Below are positions 33,012 to 37,096 of a DNA stretch of 37,096 nucleotides, piece after piece (positions within the stretch are counted from its first letter, which is position 1; each line of letters opens with the position of its first letter). Source of the DNA: an uncultured Pelagibacteraceae bacterium (GTDB taxonomy: Bacteria > Pseudomonadota > Alphaproteobacteria > Pelagibacterales > Pelagibacteraceae); the NCBI GenBank assembly GCA_902595595.1, contig CACJQX010000007.1:1-37096 (forward strand), in the 5' to 3' direction. The notes under the pieces were generated by a model. The model ran no database searches and was not told where the DNA came from. It saw nothing but the letters and a program-made list of their open reading frames with translations. The translations under genes and the position numbers were made by a program.

Positions 33012-35681
33012 CTAAATCATATTCCTTAAAACGTACTGCAGAATACCTCCATTTTTATAATACTCTAATTCATTTTTTGTATCAATTCTGCATAAAGTTT
33101 TAATTTTCTTTATTTCGCCTGAAGCATATTTAATTTCAACTGTCACTTCATCTGAGGGATTAACACCCTTTTCTATATTTAGAATACTAATTAATTCAGA
33201 GCCAATTAATTTTAGATTTTTTCTATTTACATCTTCGATAAATTGTAAAGGTAATATTCCCATTCCAATCAAATTAGATCGGTGGATTCTTTCAAAACTC
33301 TCTGCGATTACTGCTTTTATCCCAAGTAATTTTGTTCCTTTAGCTGCCCAATCTCTAGATGATCCGGTTCCATACTCTTTTCCACCAATTATAACCAAAT
33401 CTGTTCCTCTTTTTTTATATTCAACAACTGCATCATAGACAGGAAGAACTTTTTCCTCTGGATATAACTTTGTAAAACCACCCTCTGTACCAGGAGCCAT
33501 TTCATTTCTAATTCTTATATTTGCAAAAGTTCCTCGCATCATAACTTCATGGTTACCTCTTCTTGAACCATATGAGTTATAATCTTTAGGTAAAATTTGG
33601 TGTTCCATAAAATATTCACCAGTTGGACTATCTTTTTGAATACTGCCGGCTGGCGATATATGATCAGTAGTCACCATATCACCTAAAATTAATAATGGTC
33701 TTGCATCCTTAATTTCTTTAAATCCTTCTGGTTTATCTGGCAACGATTCAAAAAACGGAGGTTTTTTTACATATGTTGATCCCTCATCCCAATTATAGAT
33801 ACTACTTTTATCAGTTTTAATTTTTTGCCATTGAGTTGGGCCCTCAGAAACATTTGAGTATCTTTGTATAAACATCTCAGCATTAAGTGAGTCTTTTAAA
33901 GTTTCTTCTATCTCTTTATTTGAAGGCCAAATATCTTTTAAAAATACATCTTTTCCATCTTTATCTTTTCCTAATGAATCTTTGTAAAAATCAACTTCCA
34001 TATGCCCAGCTATTGCATATGCAACAACAAGTGGGGGTGAAGCCAAATAGTTAGCTTTTATATGTGGAGAAATTCTTCCCTCAAAATTTCTATTTCCAGA
34101 TAAAACTGAAACAGCATAAATATTTTCTTTTTGGATCGCTTCTACAATATTTTCTGGGAGTGGCCCTGAATTTCCAATGCAAGTTGTACAACCATATCCA
34201 ACTAAATTAAAACCAAGTTGATCTAAATAACTATTTAATCCAGCTTTTGCCAAATAGTCTGTAACTACTTGAGATCCAGGTGCTAGAGAAGTTTTTACCC
34301 AGGGTTTAACCTGCAAACCTTTTTCAATAGCTTTTTTAGCTAATAGTCCAGCCCCGATTAGAACATTTGGATTAGAAGTGTTCGTACAAGAAGTTATTGC
34401 AGCAATTAATATTGAGCCATCTTTTATTTCGTAATCTGTATTTGATACTTTCGAAATTGACTTTTCATTTTTATTTGTAGCTTCCTGCAATACTTTTTGA
34501 AACGAACTAGGTGCATCTGTTAAAAGAACTTTGTCTTGAGGTCTTTTAGGTCCTGAAATAGTTGGTACGACTGTGGACATATCTAAAGATATAATGTCAG
34601 TAAATTCTATTTCGTTACTCGCCCATAAACCTTGTTCCTTGGCATAATTTTCTACGATATCAACAGTTTGTTGATCTCTTCCAGAAAATTTCAAATACTT
34701 TAATGTTTCTTCATCGATAGGAAAAAAACCACAAGTAGCACCATATTCTGGTGCCATGTTTGCAATTGTTGCTCTATCCGCTAGTGTTAAATTTTTTAAA
34801 CCCTCTCCATAAAACTCAACGAATTTACCAACTACTCCTTTATCTCTTAACATTTTAACAACAGTTAATACTAAATCAGTTGCAGTAGTTCCTTCTGGCA
34901 TTTTGTTCTTCATTTCAAAACCGATGACTTCTGGTATTAACATGGAAATTGGTTGACCTAACATTCCTGCTTCAGCTTCAATTCCTCCAACACCCCATCC
35001 TAAAACAGATAAACCATTTACCATTGTTGTATGACTATCCGTTCCAACTAAAGTATCTGGAAAAAGATATTTTTCACCTTTAAATTCTTCTGACCAAACA
35101 ACTTTTGACAAATATTCAAGATTTACTTGGTGACAAATTCCTGTTCCTGGTGGAACTATTCTAAAATTATCAAATGCCTGCTGTCCCCATTTTAAAAAAG
35201 AATATCTCTCACCATTTCTTTCAAATTCTATGTCGACATTTTTTTCAAAAGAATCAGCTTTTGCAGATTGGTCGACTTGCACAGAGTGATCAATTACAAG
35301 ATCAACTGCAGACAGTGGATTTATTGTATTTGGATCTTTATTTTTTTCTTTAACTGCTTCTCTCATTGCAGCTAAATCTGCAACCGCAGGTATTCCTGTA
35401 TAATCTTGAAGCAAAACTCTTGCTGGTCTATATGCAATTTCAGTTTTAGATTTTTTTGTCTTTAGCCAGTTTTTAATCGCCTCTATTTGAGATTTTGTTA
35501 CACTTAAGTTGTCTTCGTATCTTAATAAATTTTCTAGTAAAACTTTAAGAGATTTTGGAAGTTTATCTATTCCTTCAAGTCCATTTTTTTCTGCTTCATT
35601 TAATGAGTAATAATTATACTCTTTGTCATTAACTGTGATTTTTTTTAGTGATTTATAAGAATTTTTGTTTCCTGGGGTCAT
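33012..35681 (-). CDS. acnA: Aconitate hydratase A
   Basis: 889 residues, the full length of AcnA/IRP1-type aconitases, converting citrate to isocitrate in the TCA cycle. The 4Fe-4S cysteines are Cys432 (TSCTN) and Cys498 and Cys501 (GCTTC). DLVIDHSVQVD near 127 and GTDSHTTMVNGLSVLGWGVGGIEAE near 213 are standard active-site blocks, and the swivel domain contains GSSRDWAAKG near 766. It lies in a tight minus-strand run with the LysE-type gene upstream (1 base between) and the YfgM-like gene downstream. Confidence 0.97.
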   Translation of the reverse strand: MTPGNKNSYKSLKKITVNDKEYNYYSLNEAEKNGLEGIDKLPKSLKVLLENLLRYEDNLSVTKSQIEAIKNWLKTKKSKTEIAYRPARVLLQDYTGIPAVADLAAMREAVKEKNKDPNTINPLSAVDLVIDHSVQVDQSAKADSFEKNVDIEFERNGERYSFLKWGQQAFDNFRIVPPGTGICHQVNLEYLSKVVWSEEFKGEKYLFPDTLVGTDSHTTMVNGLSVLGWGVGGIEAEAGMLGQPISMLIPEVIGFEMKNKMPEGTTATDLVLTVVKMLRDKGVVGKFVEFYGEGLKNLTLADRATIANMAPEYGATCGFFPIDEETLKYLKFSGRDQQTVDIVENYAKEQGLWASNEIEFTDIISLDMSTVVPTISGPKRPQDKVLLTDAPSSFQKVLQEATNKNEKSISKVSNTDYEIKDGSILIAAITSCTNTSNPNVLIGAGLLAKKAIEKGLQVKPWVKTSLAPGSQVVTDYLAKAGLNSYLDQLGFNLVGYGCTTCIGNSGPLPENIVEAIQKENIYAVSVLSGNRNFEGRISPHIKANYLASPPLVVAYAIAGHMEVDFYKDSLGKDKDGKDVFLKDIWPSNKEIEETLKDSLNAEMFIQRYSNVSEGPTQWQKIKTDKSSIYNWDEGSTYVKKPPFFESLPDKPEGFKEIKDARPLLILGDMVTTDHISPAGSIQKDSPTGEYFMEHQILPKDYNSYGSRRGNHEVMMRGTFANIRIRNEMAPGTEGGFTKLYPEEKVLPVYDAVVEYKKRGTDLVIIGGKEYGTGSSRDWAAKGTKLLGIKAVIAESFERIHRSNLIGMGILPLQFIEDVNRKNLKLIGSELISILNIEKGVNPSDEVTVEIKYASGEIKKIKTLCRIDTKNELEYYKNGGILQYVLRNMI

Positions 35682-35682
35682 A

Positions 35683-36276
35683 TTATAAATAAAAAGTTAT
35701 TATGCTTGTTAAAAGAAGCAGTGACATAGCATAATTAAAGTAATTAATAAATTTCTGATTTGTCGCAAATTTCCTGAAAAATTTACCTAAGAAGGTCCAC
35801 AGAGTTATACTGGTCACTGAAACAATTAAGGCCATAATGATAATTTGAGTCGTATAACTTACAAAGGTTTCTCCTGGATTAATATAAGTTGAAACAAGAA
35901 TAATTGATGCAATAACGCCTTTAGGATTTAAGAATTGAAAAATAAAAGTTTCATGAAACTTAATTGGATTTTTGTTTTTATTTTCCTGATCAGAAGGTCC
36001 TGAAAAAGAAATTTTGTATGCTAAATAAATTAAAAATAGAGTTCCTAAATATTTCAATACCTCTTGAATTAAAGGATAAAGTTTAAAAATATTTATCAAC
36101 CCTAGAGCTAAACATAATAACAAAAATGGAAATCCTAAAGTTACACCAATTATATGTGGCAGTGTTCTAAGAATACCAAAATTAAAACCAGAATAGAAAG
36201 CAACAAAATTATTTGGTCCAGGAGTAAATGCTGCAACAATTCCAAATAAAGTTATAGAAAGAATTTCAGGATGCAT
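35683..36276 (-). CDS. LysE family exporter
   Basis: 197 residues with about six hydrophobic segments. The N-terminal TPGPNNFVAFYSGFNFG near 18 is the RhtB/LysE family signature, and FLNPKGVIA near 111 is the matching motif in the second half. Such inner-membrane proteins export amino acids or similar small solutes; the substrate is unknown. It is 2 bases from the CsaA-like gene and 1 base from aconitase. Confidence 0.9.
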   Translation of the reverse strand: MHPEILSITLFGIVAAFTPGPNNFVAFYSGFNFGILRTLPHIIGVTLGFPFLLLCLALGLINIFKLYPLIQEVLKYLGTLFLIYLAYKISFSGPSDQENKNKNPIKFHETFIFQFLNPKGVIASIILVSTYINPGETFVSYTTQIIIMALIVSVTSITLWTFLGKFFRKFATNQKFINYFNYAMSLLLLTSIITFYL

Positions 36277-36278
36277 TA

Positions 36279-36623
36279 TTAAGCAATCGGTAATCCGTTT
36301 TCTGCTTTTTGAGAAGGATGAACAAGTGTAACTTTGCCATCGGCATCAATTGCCCCTAAAACTAATACTTGAGAAACTATTCCGGCAATATTTTTTTCAG
36401 GAAAATTACAAACAGCAATAACCTGTTTTCCTTTTAAATTCTCCTCATTATAATAATGGGTAATTTGAGCCGAAGATTGTTTAATGCCAATTTCGCTTCC
36501 AAAATCAACTTCAACCACTAAAGATGGCTTTCTCGCTTTTTCATTTTTTTTTACAGAAATTACAGTACCAATTCTAATATCTACTTTATCAAAATCATTA
36601 TAGGTAATTTGCTCTTTAATCAT
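36279..36623 (-). CDS. csaA: tRNA-binding domain protein (CsaA-like)
   Basis: 114 residues consisting of one OB-fold tRNA-binding domain. VDIRIGTVISVKKNEKARKP near 14, GIKQSSAQIT near 50, QVIAVCNFPEKNIAGI near 69 and VLVLGA near 88 match CsaA and the C-terminal domain of some methionyl-tRNA synthetases. CsaA is described as a chaperone linked to protein export. It is divergent from the argE-type gene, with 24 bases between starts. Confidence 0.9.
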   Translation of the reverse strand: MIKEQITYNDFDKVDIRIGTVISVKKNEKARKPSLVVEVDFGSEIGIKQSSAQITHYYNEENLKGKQVIAVCNFPEKNIAGIVSQVLVLGAIDADGKVTLVHPSQKAENGLPIA

Positions 36624-36647
36624 AATATAATATAGTGTTTTAAGTTT

Positions 36648-37096
36648 ATGAGTATAGATAACAATTTATATGAAAAATCAATCAAGATTTTAACTGACTT
36701 AATCGCATTTAAAACTATCTCAGGTCAAGATAACAGTAATTTAATTGATTATTGTGAAAAAATTTTAAATAACGTCGGAATAGATACTTTCAAAGTTTAT
36801 GATGATGATAAAAAAAGAGTAAATCTTTTTGGAACTCTAAAAGCAAAAAATCAAAGCATAAAAAAACCAATTATATTATCTGGTCACACTGATGTGGTTC
36901 CAGTATCTAAAGGTTGGAGCAGTGATCCATTTGTTGCAACTATTAAAAATGATAAATTATATGGAAGAGGCTCATGTGATATGAAAGGTTTTATTGCATG
37001 TACACTTGCTTATGCACCTATCTTCAAAGAAAGTAATTTAGATAGAGACTTACATTTCTGTTACACATTTGATGAAGAGACCGCATGTATTGGAGC
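36648..37096 (+). CDS. argE: Acetylornithine deacetylase (ArgE/M20 family), 5' part
   Basis: The ATG at 36648 opens a frame that runs off the right edge (149 complete codons). SGHTDVVPVSKGW near 80 carries the first zinc-binding His and Asp. GRGSCDMKG near 106 supplies the bridging Asp, and FDEETACIG near 141 the catalytic Glu pair. This is the M20 peptidase pattern, and the SCDMKGF form is typical of ArgE, which releases ornithine in arginine synthesis. Other M20 deacetylases are possible since the C-terminal domain is missing. Confidence 0.85.
   Translation, partial: MSIDNNLYEKSIKILTDLIAFKTISGQDNSNLIDYCEKILNNVGIDTFKVYDDDKKRVNLFGTLKAKNQSIKKPIILSGHTDVVPVSKGWSSDPFVATIKNDKLYGRGSCDMKGFIACTLAYAPIFKESNLDRDLHFCYTFDEETACIG

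Overview
The window looks like a piece of a streamlined, AT-rich marine alphaproteobacterial genome of the SAR11 (Pelagibacterales) type. The grounds are the strong A/T bias, very short or overlapping gene junctions, absence of mobile elements, and a gene set typical of that group (methylated-amine and one-carbon oxidation, divided glutamate-synthase-like genes, TMAO/betaine-type ABC transporter). No tRNA, rRNA, CRISPR, insertion sequence or prophage was seen. No gene-free stretch exceeds about 300 bases.

Layout. (1) 1-1022, minus: the 5' part of a sarcosine oxidase beta / N-methylglutamate dehydrogenase A type gene, broken by three single-base insertions in six-base A/T runs and running off the left edge. 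(2) 1151-6179: formate-THF ligase (fhs), a class I glutamine amidotransferase, an iron-type alcohol dehydrogenase and trimethylamine monooxygenase (tmm). (3) 6184-13870, minus: G3P dehydrogenase, glycerol kinase, a double-domain permease and ATPase of a TMAO/betaine-type ABC importer, a membrane protein, a MORN-repeat protein, then the importer's binding protein, which has its own promoter and terminator. (4) 13965-18090, plus: TMAO demethylase (tdm), a MarR-like winged-helix protein and a DAO-family FAD oxidoreductase. (5) 18160-23279, plus: a type III glutamine-synthetase-like gene (glnT), three N-methylglutamate-synthase-type subunits (mgsABC, also called glxBCD) and an unknown 136-residue protein. 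(6) 23404-29157, plus: a divergent ammonium-transporter-family channel, two small membrane proteins, gamma-glutamylmethylamide synthetase (gmaS), a diaminopropionate ammonia-lyase-like enzyme and a photolyase. (7) 29166-36623, minus: ordinary housekeeping genes (YjbQ, ZapE, cupin, BamB, YfgM-like, aconitase, LysE-type exporter, CsaA-like). (8) 36648-37096, plus: the start of an ArgE-type deacetylase.

How the genes fit together. The core reads as a nearly complete route for methylated amines: TMA to TMAO (Tmm), TMAO import (TmoXVW), TMAO to dimethylamine plus formaldehyde (Tdm), then methylamine to gamma-glutamylmethylamide (GmaS), to N-methylglutamate (MgsABC), to glutamate plus a one-carbon unit (MgdABCD, of which only the damaged A/beta gene is inside the window), with Fhs handling formyl-THF/formate. 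The dimethylamine-to-methylamine step has no recognised dedicated enzyme here. The FAD oxidoreductase between tdm and glnT is the best-placed candidate. Glycerol kinase and G3P dehydrogenase appear to be co-transcribed with the importer, and several small unknown proteins sit inside the cluster. These are the parts most likely to hold undescribed biology.
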